Shown in pieces: positions 35,314-45,513 of a DNA stretch of 64,000 nt; the stretch's first letter is position 1, and every line of letters starts with the position of its first letter. The DNA is from Ensifer adhaerens (GTDB lineage Bacteria; Pseudomonadota; Alphaproteobacteria; Rhizobiales; Rhizobiaceae), in NCBI RefSeq assembly GCF_013283195.1, contig NZ_JABEKT010000001.1:2390509-2454508 (forward strand), in the 5' to 3' direction. The position numbers and the translations under genes are program-made. Below the pieces are notes generated by a model. It made no database searches. It saw nothing but the letters and a program-made list of their open reading frames with translations, and was not told where the DNA came from.

Positions 35314-36480
35314 TCATGCGGCCTGACCTGTGGTTCGGCGCCTTGCGGCAACCTTGGCGAAGACCGCCGCGCAGCGCTCGATCTCGACTTCGGTCGTTGC
35401 CGGTCCGATCGAGATGCGCAGAGCCCCCTGGCGCGGGTCGTATCCCATTGCCGTCAGCACGTGGCTCTGGCCGACCTTGCCGGACGAGCAGGCCGAGCCG
35501 GCCGAAAGCGCCACCCCCTCGAGGTCGAAGGCGATCTGCCCGGTTTCCGCCTTCATGCCAGGAAGCGTGAAGAAGATGGTGTTGCCAACGCGCGAAACGT
35601 CGCGGCCATGGATGACCACATCCGGCGCCGATATCCGCATGTCCTGCTCCAGCCGGTCGCGAAGCGAGGAAATCGATCTCATTCGTTCCGTCAGGCTTTC
35701 GGCCGCCTTGCGAGCGGCTGCGGCGAAGCCTGCGATCGCGACTGCGTTCTCGGTTCCCGAGCGGTGACCCTTCTCCTGGCCGCCGCCCCGGATCAACGGC
35801 GCCGGCATCATGATCTCGCCGCGGGCGACAAGCGCGCCGGCGCCCTTCGGGCCGCCGATCTTGTGCGACGAGAGGATCAGAAAGTCCGCGCCGAGCTCTT
35901 CGATCGAAAGCGGCAACCGGCCGGCAGCCTGGACTGCATCGACGACCAGTATACCACCATGACCACGAACGATCTCAGCAATCTCGGCAATCGGCTGAAC
36001 GACGCCGGTTTCATTGTTGACCAGCATCACCGCAACCATCGGCAGCCCGCTCTCGCGGTCGTGGTTGGCGAGGAGCGTACGCAGGGCCTCGAGGTCGACG
36101 ATACCTGCAGCGGTCACCGGGATCTCCGACACGGCCTCGCGCCCAAAACGCCCGCCTTCACGCACCGCCGGGTGCTCGATCGCAGAGGCATAGAGCCTGC
36201 CGATCTTAAGCGGCGTGCGACCCATGCGGAAATCGGGCGTCAGCACCATGTTGGCCGCCTCGGTGGCACCGCTGGTAAAGATCACGCTGGCCGCCTTTGC
36301 ACTGCAAAGCGCTGCCACGTCGCGGCGGGCATTTTCGATCAGCGTGCGGACCGTTCTGCCCTCGCCATGGACCGAGGAAGGGTTGCCGACCAGGTCAAGC
36401 GCGGACAGGCACGCATCGCGCGCTTCGGCAAGAAGCGGCGCTGTGGCATTCCAGTCCATATAGATGCGCGAGGTCGACAT
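35314..36480 (-). CDS. NifS/IscS-type cysteine desulfurase
   Basis: A 388-residue class I cysteine desulfurase, the second in the operon beside SufS. It begins MSTSRIYMDWNATAPL; PLP binds Lys207 (LSSHKIGGPKG) and the active cysteine is Cys331 in the mobile loop SAGSACSSGKV, with GHRSGTENAVAIAG between. It may supply sulfur for tRNA thiolation or for SufB. ATG 36480 has GAAGGA upstream. It heads the suf operon, and an Irr-type box lies about 120 bases before it. Confidence 0.94.
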   Translation of the reverse strand: MSTSRIYMDWNATAPLLAEARDACLSALDLVGNPSSVHGEGRTVRTLIENARRDVAALCSAKAASVIFTSGATEAANMVLTPDFRMGRTPLKIGRLYASAIEHPAVREGGRFGREAVSEIPVTAAGIVDLEALRTLLANHDRESGLPMVAVMLVNNETGVVQPIAEIAEIVRGHGGILVVDAVQAAGRLPLSIEELGADFLILSSHKIGGPKGAGALVARGEIMMPAPLIRGGGQEKGHRSGTENAVAIAGFAAAARKAAESLTERMRSISSLRDRLEQDMRISAPDVVIHGRDVSRVGNTIFFTLPGMKAETGQIAFDLEGVALSAGSACSSGKVGQSHVLTAMGYDPRQGALRISIGPATTEVEIERCAAVFAKVAARRRTTGQAA

Positions 36481-36598
36481 AATTTCCTTCGCTAGAACAA
36501 TAGGCTCATCGCAGACAACCACTGACGATGCATTTTCCTTGAATTTTCCGCACCGCTTGCCTTATGAGACGAAACACGGCGGAATGCCCGCACAGAAG

Positions 36599-36615
36599 TT
36601 TTGAACGGTTCTAAA
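36599..36615. promoter_or_regulatory. Irr-type iron control element before the suf operon
   Basis: TTTTGAACGGTTCTAAA matches the rhizobial Irr box TTTAGAA-N3-TTCTAAA with one mismatch. An overlapping inverted repeat, TTCTAAA-N6-TTTAGAA, spans 36609-36628. The site lies between the divergent NifS-like gene (start 36480) and the alpha/beta hydrolase gene (start 36703). Irr regulates iron and heme genes in Rhizobiales, and suf operons are known members of that regulon. Confidence 0.6.
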
Positions 36616-36702
36616 CTAGGTTTTAGAAAAGCTGAGTGCTTGCGTCAAGACTCATCGCGATCCGAAACCAAGATTCGAACCAGGAACACCCCCGGAGAGC
36701 CA

Positions 36703-37380
36703 ATGCCCGAAATTATCTTCAACGGACCTGCCGGCCGCCTCGAAGGCCGCTATCAGCCTTCGAAGCAGAAGAGCGCCCCGATCGCCATCATCCTGCACCC
36801 GCACCCGCAGTTCGGCGGCACGATGAACAACCAGATCGTCTACCAGCTTTTCTACATGTTCCAGAAGCGCGGCTTTACGACGCTGCGTTTCAATTTCCGG
36901 GGCATCGGCCGTAGCCAGGGCGAGTTCGACCACGGCGCCGGCGAGCTTTCGGATGCCGCATCGGCGCTCGACTGGGTGCAGAGCCTGCATCCCGATTCGA
37001 AGAGCTGTTGGGTTGCCGGTTATTCCTTCGGCGCCTGGATCGGCATGCAGCTCCTGATGCGTCGTCCTGAGATCGAAGGCTTCATGGCCGTAGCACCTCA
37101 GCCCAACACCTATGATTTCTCGTTCCTGGCGCCGTGCCCGTCTTCCGGTCTCATCATCAACGGTGATTCGGACAAGGTGGCACCCGAGAAGGACGTCAAC
37201 GGACTGGTGGAAAAGCTGAAGGCTCAGAAGGGTATCCTCATCACCCACAAGACCGTGCCTGGCGCCAACCACTTCTTCAACGGCCAGGTCGAGGGTCTGA
37301 TGGCGGAATGCGAGGACTACCTCGACCGTCGCCTCAACGGCGAACTGACGCCGGAACCGGCTGCCAAGCGCATTCGCTGA
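36703..37380 (+). CDS. Alpha/beta hydrolase
   Basis: A 225-residue alpha/beta hydrolase of the group next to suf genes in rhizobia (COG2945-like). The oxyanion block is AIILHPHPQFGGTMNN, and the nucleophile is Ser108 in AGYSFGAWIG; the histidine is in VPGANHFFNGQ. LRFNFRGIGRSQG is typical. Substrate unknown. ATG 36703 is preceded by GGAGAG, and upstream in-frame sequence looks untranslated. Divergent from the suf operon with an Irr-type box in the shared region. Confidence 0.88.
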   Translation: MPEIIFNGPAGRLEGRYQPSKQKSAPIAIILHPHPQFGGTMNNQIVYQLFYMFQKRGFTTLRFNFRGIGRSQGEFDHGAGELSDAASALDWVQSLHPDSKSCWVAGYSFGAWIGMQLLMRRPEIEGFMAVAPQPNTYDFSFLAPCPSSGLIINGDSDKVAPEKDVNGLVEKLKAQKGILITHKTVPGANHFFNGQVEGLMAECEDYLDRRLNGELTPEPAAKRIR

Positions 37381-37388
37381 TCAAGATC

Positions 37389-37411
37389 CGGGCGGCTCTT
37401 ACGGCCGCCCG
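37389..37411. terminator. Hairpin between convergent hydrolase and GGDEF genes
   Basis: CGGGCGGC (37389-37396) pairs with GCCGCCCG (37404-37411) around TCTTACG. The stop codon of the GGDEF gene lies in the loop. No T-run. Confidence 0.5.
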
Positions 37412-38598
37412 ATCCATTGTGGGACCTGTGGATTGACCACCGTCTGCGGCGCTGCGGCGCATTCCACGCGGTTGCGCCCGTTTTCCTTCGCCGCATAGAG
37501 AGCCTTGTCGGCCCGCTGCATCGCCAGTTCGAGCGGCTCATCCTTTGCAATGGCCGCCACACCAAAGCTTGCCGTCACCCTCGCCTGCTCCGCCAGGCCA
37601 TCGATCTGCTGCGACATCATCGCGGCGCGCATTCCGTGCGCCACCACCCGTGCCTCCTCCAGCTCCGTCGACGGCAGGAACACGGCAAACTCTTCGCCGC
37701 CGAGACGACCGGCAACCGCGTGGTTCGGCATGACATCCTTTAGAACTCGCGCGAATTGGCGGATGACCTCGTCACCGGCGTGGTGGCCGTAGCTGTCGTT
37801 CACCAGCTTGAAACGGTCCAGGTCAGCCAGGATCAAAGTGCCCGGCAGGCGGCCTTCGCGACGTTGAAGCATGGGGGCGACCCGTTCGGTAAACCCACGC
37901 CTGTTGAAGAGCCCGGAAAGCAGGTCGATTTCGGATCGTGCGCGTGCGTCGTCGACGATTTCCATGACCATCACGCCAAGCATGGCAAGACCGGTGCCGA
38001 CGATGAGGACCGCACCGAGCGCTTGGGAAATCAGCGCGAATGGGCTGGAAACATAGTCCTGCGCCGTTGCCCCCGAGCCGGCGACCACAGCCACAAAGAC
38101 CTTCAGCACGTAGTAGCCGGCGGTCAGAGCCAGCAGTGACAGCAATACTCGGTCCGCCGCCGAGCGTCGCTTGGAGCGGATGACGACGGATGCTGACCAC
38201 GCCTGAATGATGAAGAACGGCAACTGATAAAGGGAGGAGTGCTGCAGCGTTCCTCTCGGCCATTGATAGATGACCAGATCAAGCGCGACCGAAGCCAGGA
38301 AAAACGCGGCAAGCACCAGCCAGTTGGCCGGTACGCGATAAAAGACACCCAGGCCGAACCGCAGCAGGCAGAAACCGGCGAGAACGCTCGCAAACGCACC
38401 TATGGCGAAAAGACGTGGAGTGGATGTAAACGGCACGACGGTTTCGAACACCGCCGCAAGCGATGCAATGGCGAAGCCGCCGGCGCAATAGAGTGCGGCC
38501 CGTCTGGACCGGCTCTTTGCCGCTATAACAAGAAATGCTGCAGTGAAAATCTGGGCGATGACGAAGTTCACAGCCAGCAGAGAAATCGCACCACCCAT
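37399..38598 (-). CDS. Membrane-bound GGDEF diguanylate cyclase
   Basis: A 399-residue protein with six or seven transmembrane helices in its first half and a C-terminal GGDEF domain. The active loop reads RLGGEEFAVFLP, a functional GGEEF form, and the substrate region LADLDRFKLVNDSYGHHAGDEV is intact, so it should make cyclic di-GMP. The RxxD feedback site expected a few residues before GGEEF is absent (PNHA there). I chose ATG 38598 (MGGAISLLAVNF), which starts directly at the first helix; a GTG at 38646 would add 16 low-complexity residues. Signal unknown. Confidence 0.88.
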   Translation of the reverse strand: MGGAISLLAVNFVIAQIFTAAFLVIAAKSRSRRAALYCAGGFAIASLAAVFETVVPFTSTPRLFAIGAFASVLAGFCLLRFGLGVFYRVPANWLVLAAFFLASVALDLVIYQWPRGTLQHSSLYQLPFFIIQAWSASVVIRSKRRSAADRVLLSLLALTAGYYVLKVFVAVVAGSGATAQDYVSSPFALISQALGAVLIVGTGLAMLGVMVMEIVDDARARSEIDLLSGLFNRRGFTERVAPMLQRREGRLPGTLILADLDRFKLVNDSYGHHAGDEVIRQFARVLKDVMPNHAVAGRLGGEEFAVFLPSTELEEARVVAHGMRAAMMSQQIDGLAEQARVTASFGVAAIAKDEPLELAMQRADKALYAAKENGRNRVECAAAPQTVVNPQVPQWIGRP

Positions 38599-38734
38599 CG
38601 ACGAACCTGAATTGTCTGTTGCTGCGGCAGAGCCGCTTCGTGCCACCTCATTTGGCAGCGCCGGACGATACTAAGAGCGGCAGGCGAAAATTTGATTAAC
38701 CGGTCAAATGCAAACGTGGCGGACAAAGCCTCTG

Positions 38735-39871
38735 TCAGCGCGCGCCATGCAATGCGTACTTCCCGCCGGTAACCGGTTGGCGTACTCCGGTTGTGCCGGG
38801 ATAGGTGAGTGGCAATCCCTCCCGCGCCCGAACAGCGAGATAGGCCCAGGCCTCCGCCTCCATCGAATCGCCGTTGAATCCCACCGCCTCGGCTGACAGC
38901 ACGTTTGCGCCGTGGGTTTTTGCCTGCGACCCGAGATCCCCCATGATCACCGGATTGAGCCGGCCGCCGCCGCACACGATGTAGGTCCGGGGCGTTGTAG
39001 GCAGGTGACCGGCCGATTTGACGATAGCGGCTGCCGTCACATAGGCGAGCGTGCGTGCACCGTCTTCGAGACTGGCGTCTTTTCCCTCTGGCGGTGCAAA
39101 ATCGTTGCGATCGAGCGAACGACGCCTGTCCGCCGAGAAGAAGGGATTGAGCAGATAGCGTTCGGCGAGTTCCGGCAGCACGCTGCCTTCGCTGGCAATC
39201 ATGCCGCCCTGGTCATAGGGAATGCCGGCATGTGCCTCGACCCATTGATCGATCAGCGTGTTACCGGGGCCGCTGTCGTAGGCAATCAGCCCGTCATCCG
39301 CGCCGATGTATGTCAAGTTGGAGATGCCGCCGACGTTGACGAAAGCAACAGGCGCTTCCAACTTGCCATCCGCTGTGGCGTTGCGGGCAAGCGCCGCATG
39401 ATAGACGGGAATGAGCGGCGCGCCCTGGCCGCCATGCTCCATGTCGTTTGCGCGCATGTCGTAGAGAACATCGATGCCCGTTTCGCGGGCGAGCAGCGCA
39501 CCGTCGCCAATCTGCACGGTCAAGGCGTCGTCGGGGCGGTGAAGAACCGTTTGTCCATGAAAGCCAATGATATCAACAGCATCTGATTTAATATTGTTGT
39601 TCCGCATAAAGGTTTGAACGGCTTCGGCGTGCCTCAGAGTCAGCTCCCGCTCGAGTTCGGCCAGGCTACCTGGCCGTTGCTCGCGGCTTGTGATCGACTT
39701 TGCTTCTTCGAGGCCCTGTTTCAGCCGGTCGCGGAAACGCGGATCGTAGGCGTAGCCGGCAGAAGGGCCCCGCTCGACAAACGCGTCGCCATCGGTGCGC
39801 AGCAGCGCCACGTCGATTCCGTCCATGCTCGTCCCGCTCATCAAGCCGATCGCTGTCATGATCTTGCCCAT
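38735..39871 (-). CDS. anmK: Anhydro-N-acetylmuramic acid kinase
   Basis: AnmK phosphorylates 1,6-anhydro-MurNAc released from peptidoglycan so that it can be recycled. 378 residues with the N-terminal [44 protein letters not shown] and [11 protein letters not shown] blocks typical of the family. ATG 39871 has GGAGG five bases upstream; nearby in-frame ATGs at 39883 and 39859 are alternatives. Divergent from tyrS. Confidence 0.95.
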   Translation of the reverse strand: MGKIMTAIGLMSGTSMDGIDVALLRTDGDAFVERGPSAGYAYDPRFRDRLKQGLEEAKSITSREQRPGSLAELERELTLRHAEAVQTFMRNNNIKSDAVDIIGFHGQTVLHRPDDALTVQIGDGALLARETGIDVLYDMRANDMEHGGQGAPLIPVYHAALARNATADGKLEAPVAFVNVGGISNLTYIGADDGLIAYDSGPGNTLIDQWVEAHAGIPYDQGGMIASEGSVLPELAERYLLNPFFSADRRRSLDRNDFAPPEGKDASLEDGARTLAYVTAAAIVKSAGHLPTTPRTYIVCGGGRLNPVIMGDLGSQAKTHGANVLSAEAVGFNGDSMEAEAWAYLAVRAREGLPLTYPGTTGVRQPVTGGKYALHGAR

Positions 39872-39995
39872 GCATTCCTCCAAGGCGTTGCTTGTCTACA
39901 TAGCAAAAACATCGCCCAAGCAAAGACGTGCACTTTTGCCCAAACAATGCTAAACGCCGCGCGCAGACGTTCTACCCAGCCGAAAGAGACAGGTC

Positions 39996-41249
39996 ATGTC
40001 CGAGTTCAAGTCCGATTTCCTCCACACCCTCAGCGAGCGCGGTTTCATTCATCAGAGTTCCGATGATGCCGGTCTCGACCAGCTGTTCCGGACGGAGACC
40101 GTGACTGCCTATATCGGCTTTGACCCGACGGCCCCGAGCCTTCACGCCGGCGGCCTCATCCAGATCATGATGCTGCACTGGCTGCAGGCGACCGGCCACC
40201 GACCGATCTCGCTGATGGGCGGCGGCACTGGCATGGTTGGCGACCCCTCCTTCAAGGACGAGGCGCGCCAACTGATGACGCCGGCGACCATCGACGCCAA
40301 CATCGCCAGCATCAAGACGGTGTTTTCGAACTACCTGAGCTATGGCGATGGCCCCAAGGACGCGTTGATGATCAACAACGCCGACTGGCTGCTTGGCATC
40401 AACTACCTCGAATTCCTGCGCGACGTCGGCCGTCACTTCTCGGTAAACCGCATGCTGTCGTTCGATAGCGTCAAGACGCGGCTTGAGCGCGAGCAATCGT
40501 TGTCGTTCCTCGAGTTCAACTACATGATCCTGCAGGCCTACGATTTCGTCGAACTGCACAAGCGCACCGGCTGCCGTCTGCAGATGGGCGGCTCGGATCA
40601 GTGGGGCAATATCGTCAACGGTATCGACCTCGGCCACCGCATGGGCACGACTCAGCTTTACGCCCTCACCTCGCCGCTTTTGACGACGTCGTCGGGCGCG
40701 AAGATGGGCAAGTCGGTCAACGGCGCGATCTGGCTCAACCCGGATATGCTGTCGGCCTACGACTTCTGGCAGTACTGGCGCAACACCGAGGATGCCGACG
40801 TAACGCGCTTCCTGAAGCTCTACACCACGCTGCCGATGGTCGAGATTGAGCGGCTTTCGAAGCTCGGCGGTTCGGAGATCAACGAGGTCAAGAAGATCCT
40901 CGCGACCGAAATCACCGCCATGCTGCACGGCCGCGCCGCTGCAGAACAGGCGGCCGAGACGGCCCGCAAGACCTTCGAAGAAGGTGCGGTGTCGGAAAAC
41001 CTGCCGTCGGTCGATGTGCCTGCGTCCGAGCTTGACGCCGGTATCGGCCTGTTGTCGCTGGTTGTTCGCGCTGGACTTGCCGCATCCAACGGCGAAGCCC
41101 GCCGCCACGTTCAAGGTGGCGCCGTGCGCATCAACGACCAGGCAATCAGTGACGAACGCCGGCTGATCGGCAGCGGTGACGTGACTTCGGATGGCATCGT
41201 TAAGCTGTCGCTCGGCAAGAAGAAGCACATCCTGGTTCGCCCCGCCTGA
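39996..41249 (+). CDS. tyrS: Tyrosyl-tRNA synthetase
   Basis: TyrS charges tRNA-Tyr. 417 residues of the class I form: [16 protein letters not shown] (HIGH-like site), the tyrosine pocket region [11 protein letters not shown], the KMSKS-like GAKMGKS loop and a C-terminal S4 RNA-binding domain ([20 protein letters not shown]). No T-box leader is visible. It shares a terminator with the large AsmA-like gene opposite. Confidence 0.98.
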   Translation: MSEFKSDFLHTLSERGFIHQSSDDAGLDQLFRTETVTAYIGFDPTAPSLHAGGLIQIMMLHWLQATGHRPISLMGGGTGMVGDPSFKDEARQLMTPATIDANIASIKTVFSNYLSYGDGPKDALMINNADWLLGINYLEFLRDVGRHFSVNRMLSFDSVKTRLEREQSLSFLEFNYMILQAYDFVELHKRTGCRLQMGGSDQWGNIVNGIDLGHRMGTTQLYALTSPLLTTSSGAKMGKSVNGAIWLNPDMLSAYDFWQYWRNTEDADVTRFLKLYTTLPMVEIERLSKLGGSEINEVKKILATEITAMLHGRAAAEQAAETARKTFEEGAVSENLPSVDVPASELDAGIGLLSLVVRAGLAASNGEARRHVQGGAVRINDQAISDERRLIGSGDVTSDGIVKLSLGKKKHILVRPA

Positions 41250-41274
41250 GTTGAGCGAACATCAGATCAAATCG

Positions 41275-41302
41275 AAGGCCGGCCGTTGCGCCGGCCTTTT
41301 TA
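41275..41302. terminator. Terminator between tyrS and the AsmA-like gene
   Basis: AAGGCCGGC (41275-41283) pairs with GCCGGCCTT (41290-41298), followed by TTTATT. It overlaps the stop codon of the convergent gene at 41300. Confidence 0.8.
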
Positions 41303-44300
41303 TTGGAACTCGAAGATGCTGCGGAAGACGCCGGGAGCGATGATCGAAAGCGGATTGATCGTCAGATTCGGTTGGTTGAACGGGCCATTGAGCTTGAAGG
41401 TGATGCCGAGCAAGCCGCGATCGCGGCCATTGCCGAGCAGAACGCCGATCAACGGCAATTCCCCGAAAATGCGGTTCAAGCCGTAGGCAGGCATGAAGGT
41501 GCCAGTCATGTCCATGATGCCGTTGCCGTCACGCACGGTTCCCTGGAAGGTTGCGCCGACATCGGTTCCCCTGAGAACGCCGCCATCGACGCGAATGGCG
41601 CTGCGATCGAGCGCCAGTTGGGCAAAACCGCGTTCGAAGCGCGCGGTGCTGACGTCAATGTCGCGTTTTACCGCCTGGTTGAGGCTTCGCCCGTCCTGGC
41701 CTGCCGGGGTTGACACCATCGACTGCAGGCGCTGCTCGCCGATCAGCGAAAACTTGCGGATGTCGATCGAGCCGCGCCATGATCGGCCGCCGCGATCACG
41801 CAGCTTCAGGTTCAACAGGCCGCCGCGCATGTTGCTGTAGATGTCGGCAAAGCGGGCAAGCGCACCGGCATCGCCGGTCGTCAGTTCAAGGATGTTGTCG
41901 GCGCCGGATTTGGCGAGCTTGGCCACGAGCGCCTGGCCGCTACTGGTCACCGCCGACAGATTGATGTCCTCGATCTGTTGGCCGCGCTCCGAATAGGTCA
42001 GGTTGACGTTCGACAACACTTCGCCGTTGAAGCCGGAGACGCGACCGAGCTGCCCCTGGATCGTGATGTCATCGCCGCTGCCACCGTTGCCACCCGAGCC
42101 GCTCTTCATCTGGGCAAGGATCGGACGGATATCGGCTGCCGATCCGCTCAATGTCACGACGTGGACGCCCTTGCGGCGGTCGATGGCAACGTTGAAATCG
42201 TCGCCCTGCGCCAGACGGACATTGGTGAGCTTGGCGGCGACGACGCCGGCGCCGTCGACCTGCAGACTGCCGCGTGCGCCGAAACCATCGCCGGCGATCG
42301 CGAAGTCCTTGATCGTTGTGACGCTGTCGCTGATGTCGGATGTGAAGCGCACCTCCGCGGGGATGCCAGCGCCCTTGTTCCAGCCGATCCAAGGCAGAGA
42401 TAGCCTGGCCTTGGTCAGATCGATGGTGACATGCTGCATATCAGACTCGTCGATCACCAGATCGACGACCATCGGACCAAAGATAATCTTCGACAGCCCG
42501 GGCGTCAGCTTCTCCCGAGCTGCCGCATCGAGCGTCCCGCTGATTTCGCGTCTGCGCTTGACCTTCGATTTGCTGTCGACAGGCTCTGTGAGCGCAATCC
42601 TGACCTTTGCACCTTCCACCACCGCATCGGCATCGAGAACCGCTTGCTGGTTGTCGACACGGAACGTGCCGGAAAGGTTGGAAATCTCACGACCGGCGAT
42701 CGGGCGCGTGACAGTGACGTTCTCTAGCTGCATTTCCACTTGCCAGAGCGGCGGCGGAGGGTGCTGGTCGGTGACAAGGCCGAACCGCGCACCGACCTGC
42801 GCGGTCAGCGGGCCGGTAAAGTCGCCGGGAACGAAGGGCGTCTTTTGCAGCGCCTGTATCGGCTTGTAGGTGACGAGCTCGGCAATCGCATCCGCCTCAC
42901 CACCGACCTCGATTTTCATCTCGGCAATCAAGGGTTTGGTGTAGACATCGGGAATGATGAAGTCGCCGCCGTTGAGCGCGACCGATCGCCCGGAGGGGAA
43001 ATAGGCCGCCCCTTGTTTCACGCCGACCTCCATGCGCTTGCCGCTGAGCTTGAACGTGCCGGATGTGTCGCGCAGCGGCGGTATCTCGCCGGCGATGTTG
43101 ATGCGTGTACCGTCGATGTTGAACGCGATGTTCAGTTCTTTTTCGTCAAGCTTCAGCTCGCCTTCGTTGGCGGCGATCCGCCCCTCCGCCACCGATACCT
43201 CGATGCGCGCATCTGTAACCGTGCCGCCGAAGAGATTGCGGATCGCCCAGCGGCGGGCGCCCTTGGCGAGCCACCACGGCCAGAGCTGCTTGACGGCCGT
43301 CGGCTGCATGCGATCGCTGATGGCGGCAAAGCTCACCTGCGGCGAGGTCTTGCCGAAGGCGATCGACAGCGACCCGAACATCGAGCCGAGCGGGCTGGAA
43401 ACGGCGAGCTGATCAAAGATCAGGCGGTGACGCGCGTCGGATGTGAAGCGGCCGCTCGCCTTGGCGTCAAAGATCAAGGGGCGTTCCGCAATATCCTCCG
43501 GTGCCGAGCTTGCATTCTTGAACAGGAGATCGATGGCAAAACCCTGGTCGGTTGCGCCTGCGATCCGATCAAGATCTTTCACAGCGCCGGTAAAGGGGAA
43601 AACAGAGCGACCGACATTGACGGTGGATGGCAGGATTTCGACAGAAGCCCGCTCGAAATCATAGGCGATATCCATCTGGGAGGGATTGATCGTCGAGACG
43701 AGCCCGCCAGCGTGGAACGCGCCTTCGGACGTCCTGACAGCCACGCGAAGATCTGGCTTGGCGCCCGCAGCGGCGCGCTTCGCGGTGAGCGTCAGCCCCG
43801 CCGTTGCGTCGATGCCGAAGGCTGCCTCTTTTCCGAAGGGGCCGTGATAGAAGAATGGTTTCAATGGAACGTTGGAGATCGACGCTTCGAAACCAGCGAC
43901 ATGATTCTGTGCGCCAAGAGCGTTAGCGTTGGCGTTCAGATCGACATCGACACCGTCGACGGTGAGGCTGCCTTTGACATGCATCGAGCCATCGACGTCA
44001 CGATTGAACTCCAGTTCCTTCGCATCGACAGGCACGATGTAATCACGCGCACCGGCAACCGTGAAGGAAAAATTGGAAAGCAGGACCGTCTGGTCGCCGC
44101 GCCCCGCTGCCATCTGTGACATGCGATCGACGTGCGCAAAAAGCGTCTCCAGCGCCACGCCGACATCCGCGATCTTGATCTTCGTCAGATCGATCGGCTC
44201 GCCGCGTGGTAGCAGGCCGGTGTCGAAGTCACCGCCTTCCGCTTCCAGGCGCGAAACCGCAATCCGGCCCGTCAGCAACGCGATAGGGTCGAGCGCAATG

Positions 44301-44701
44301 GATATTGAACTCAATTTTGCGACCGGCTGACCGGATGTGGTTTCGCTCAGCGCCACCTCCCGCGCCTTCAGTGCCAGTGCCCCATTTGAGGTCATGCGTA
44401 CGACGGTGCTGCCAACCTCGGCGCGATAGGCTCCGCCGAGTGCGGCGTTCAGCGCCGTGCGCGCGCGCGCGTTGAGTGTACTGTCGATTGCGCCGCTCTC
44501 AACGACGGCGATCAGGCCGGCTGCGATGATGAAGGTGAACAGAAAACCGCAAAGAGCTATCTTGCTGAGAAGGCGCAGCAGCCCGCGCTTGTGTGGTGCA
44601 TGCACGATAACGGGTTCGTGTGCCTGCGCCGAGGGCAACGCATGCAACGCGACGATGTCTTTCTTGCGAAAGCCGACTTTTTCGCCGCGGATTTCACTCA
44701 T
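41300..44701 (-). CDS. Large AsmA-like / DUF3971 envelope protein
   Basis: A 1133-residue protein with one membrane helix (about residues 44-66) and a long repetitive beta-rich periplasmic part. Recognisable are the DUF3971 region in the middle (WPWWLAKGARRWAIRNLFGG, GTFKLSGKRMEVG) and an AsmA-like C-terminus (GTFMPAYGLNRIFGELPLIGVLLG). Such proteins (YhdP, TamB, AsmA) are thought to carry lipids between the membranes; this assignment is by fold and motif only. ATG 44701 has GGAGGG upstream; an upstream ATG at 44749 is less likely. Confidence 0.88.
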   Translation of the reverse strand: MSEIRGEKVGFRKKDIVALHALPSAQAHEPVIVHAPHKRGLLRLLSKIALCGFLFTFIIAAGLIAVVESGAIDSTLNARARTALNAALGGAYRAEVGSTVVRMTSNGALALKAREVALSETTSGQPVAKLSSISIALDPIALLTGRIAVSRLEAEGGDFDTGLLPRGEPIDLTKIKIADVGVALETLFAHVDRMSQMAAGRGDQTVLLSNFSFTVAGARDYIVPVDAKELEFNRDVDGSMHVKGSLTVDGVDVDLNANANALGAQNHVAGFEASISNVPLKPFFYHGPFGKEAAFGIDATAGLTLTAKRAAAGAKPDLRVAVRTSEGAFHAGGLVSTINPSQMDIAYDFERASVEILPSTVNVGRSVFPFTGAVKDLDRIAGATDQGFAIDLLFKNASSAPEDIAERPLIFDAKASGRFTSDARHRLIFDQLAVSSPLGSMFGSLSIAFGKTSPQVSFAAISDRMQPTAVKQLWPWWLAKGARRWAIRNLFGGTVTDARIEVSVAEGRIAANEGELKLDEKELNIAFNIDGTRINIAGEIPPLRDTSGTFKLSGKRMEVGVKQGAAYFPSGRSVALNGGDFIIPDVYTKPLIAEMKIEVGGEADAIAELVTYKPIQALQKTPFVPGDFTGPLTAQVGARFGLVTDQHPPPPLWQVEMQLENVTVTRPIAGREISNLSGTFRVDNQQAVLDADAVVEGAKVRIALTEPVDSKSKVKRRREISGTLDAAAREKLTPGLSKIIFGPMVVDLVIDESDMQHVTIDLTKARLSLPWIGWNKGAGIPAEVRFTSDISDSVTTIKDFAIAGDGFGARGSLQVDGAGVVAAKLTNVRLAQGDDFNVAIDRRKGVHVVTLSGSAADIRPILAQMKSGSGGNGGSGDDITIQGQLGRVSGFNGEVLSNVNLTYSERGQQIEDINLSAVTSSGQALVAKLAKSGADNILELTTGDAGALARFADIYSNMRGGLLNLKLRDRGGRSWRGSIDIRKFSLIGEQRLQSMVSTPAGQDGRSLNQAVKRDIDVSTARFERGFAQLALDRSAIRVDGGVLRGTDVGATFQGTVRDGNGIMDMTGTFMPAYGLNRIFGELPLIGVLLGNGRDRGLLGITFKLNGPFNQPNLTINPLSIIAPGVFRSIFEFQ

Positions 44702-45025
44702 CGGCGCGGACGCCCTCCAATTCAAGACGGGAAAGTCCGCCTCTCCCATCGGCGCATCATGCGGCTATGGGGCGACGGGTCATTATCACCGTCACGTAGA
44801 CCACATCTGTCCAGACGGTGTCACCACACCGCGCCGACCATGCTGTGGAAAGCATTCACACATCCGTGGGTTTCGTGTCAGCGAATGCCGGGCAAAGGGT
44901 CCTATCGGCCCAACCCGTCCGGAACCTGTCAAATCTAGCACAAATCCGCTGGACGCAGGTTGTCGAATTTCGATATGCCCTAGCCGGCGATTGTTCACAA
45001 ATCTTGGCGCAAGGAAGGTTTATTC
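44702..45025. other. Intergenic region between AsmA-like gene and bcp
   Basis: A 324-base region between divergent genes. I see no gene, repeat or regulator site that I can support; it should hold the two promoters. AAGGAAGG before 45026 is the bcp ribosome binding site. Confidence 0.5.
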
Positions 45026-45493
45026 ATGGCAGGACTCAACCCCGGAGATCTCGCTCCTGATTTCACGCTCCCTCGTGACGGTGGCGGTTCACTTTCTCTC
45101 TCGGCGTTTCGCGGTCGCCCAGTCGTGCTGTTCTTCTATCCGAAGGACGACACCAAGAGTTGCACTCTGGAAGCGATCTCGTTCACTGAACTTGCTCCTG
45201 ACTTTGCTGCCGCAGGCGTCGAGCTGATCGGCATCTCTCCTGATTCGGTGAAGCGTCACGACCGTTTCGCCAAAAAACACGGCCTGACGGTTACGCTTGC
45301 TGCCGACGAGGAAAAGACCGCCATCAACGCCTATGGGCTCTGGGTGGAAAAGAGCCTCTACGGGCGCAAATACATGGGCGTCGAACGCAGCACGTTCCTG
45401 ATTGCCGCCGATGGACGGATCGCTCGCGTCTGGGAAAAGGTCAAGGTCAACGGCCATGCCCAAGAGGTACTCCAGGCCGCCAAGGCACTCTGA
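45026..45493 (+). CDS. bcp: Peroxiredoxin, BCP/PrxQ type (1-Cys form)
   Basis: A thiol peroxidase of 155 residues that reduces hydrogen peroxide and organic peroxides. The catalytic cysteine is Cys46 in YPKDDTKSCTLEA. It is the only cysteine in the protein: the resolving cysteine that typical BCP proteins have five residues further on is replaced (CTLEAIS), so an external thiol must resolve it. AAGGAAGG precedes ATG 45026. It is followed after 20 bases by the DUF455 gene. Confidence 0.93.
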   Translation: MAGLNPGDLAPDFTLPRDGGGSLSLSAFRGRPVVLFFYPKDDTKSCTLEAISFTELAPDFAAAGVELIGISPDSVKRHDRFAKKHGLTVTLAADEEKTAINAYGLWVEKSLYGRKYMGVERSTFLIAADGRIARVWEKVKVNGHAQEVLQAAKAL

Positions 45494-45513
45494 GTGCGAA
45501 CGACGAGGCCAAG

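Noticed and set aside
39872-39995. A possible T-box leader before tyrS
   Set aside because: The gap is only 124 bases and shows no T-box sequence; T-boxes are not expected in this group.
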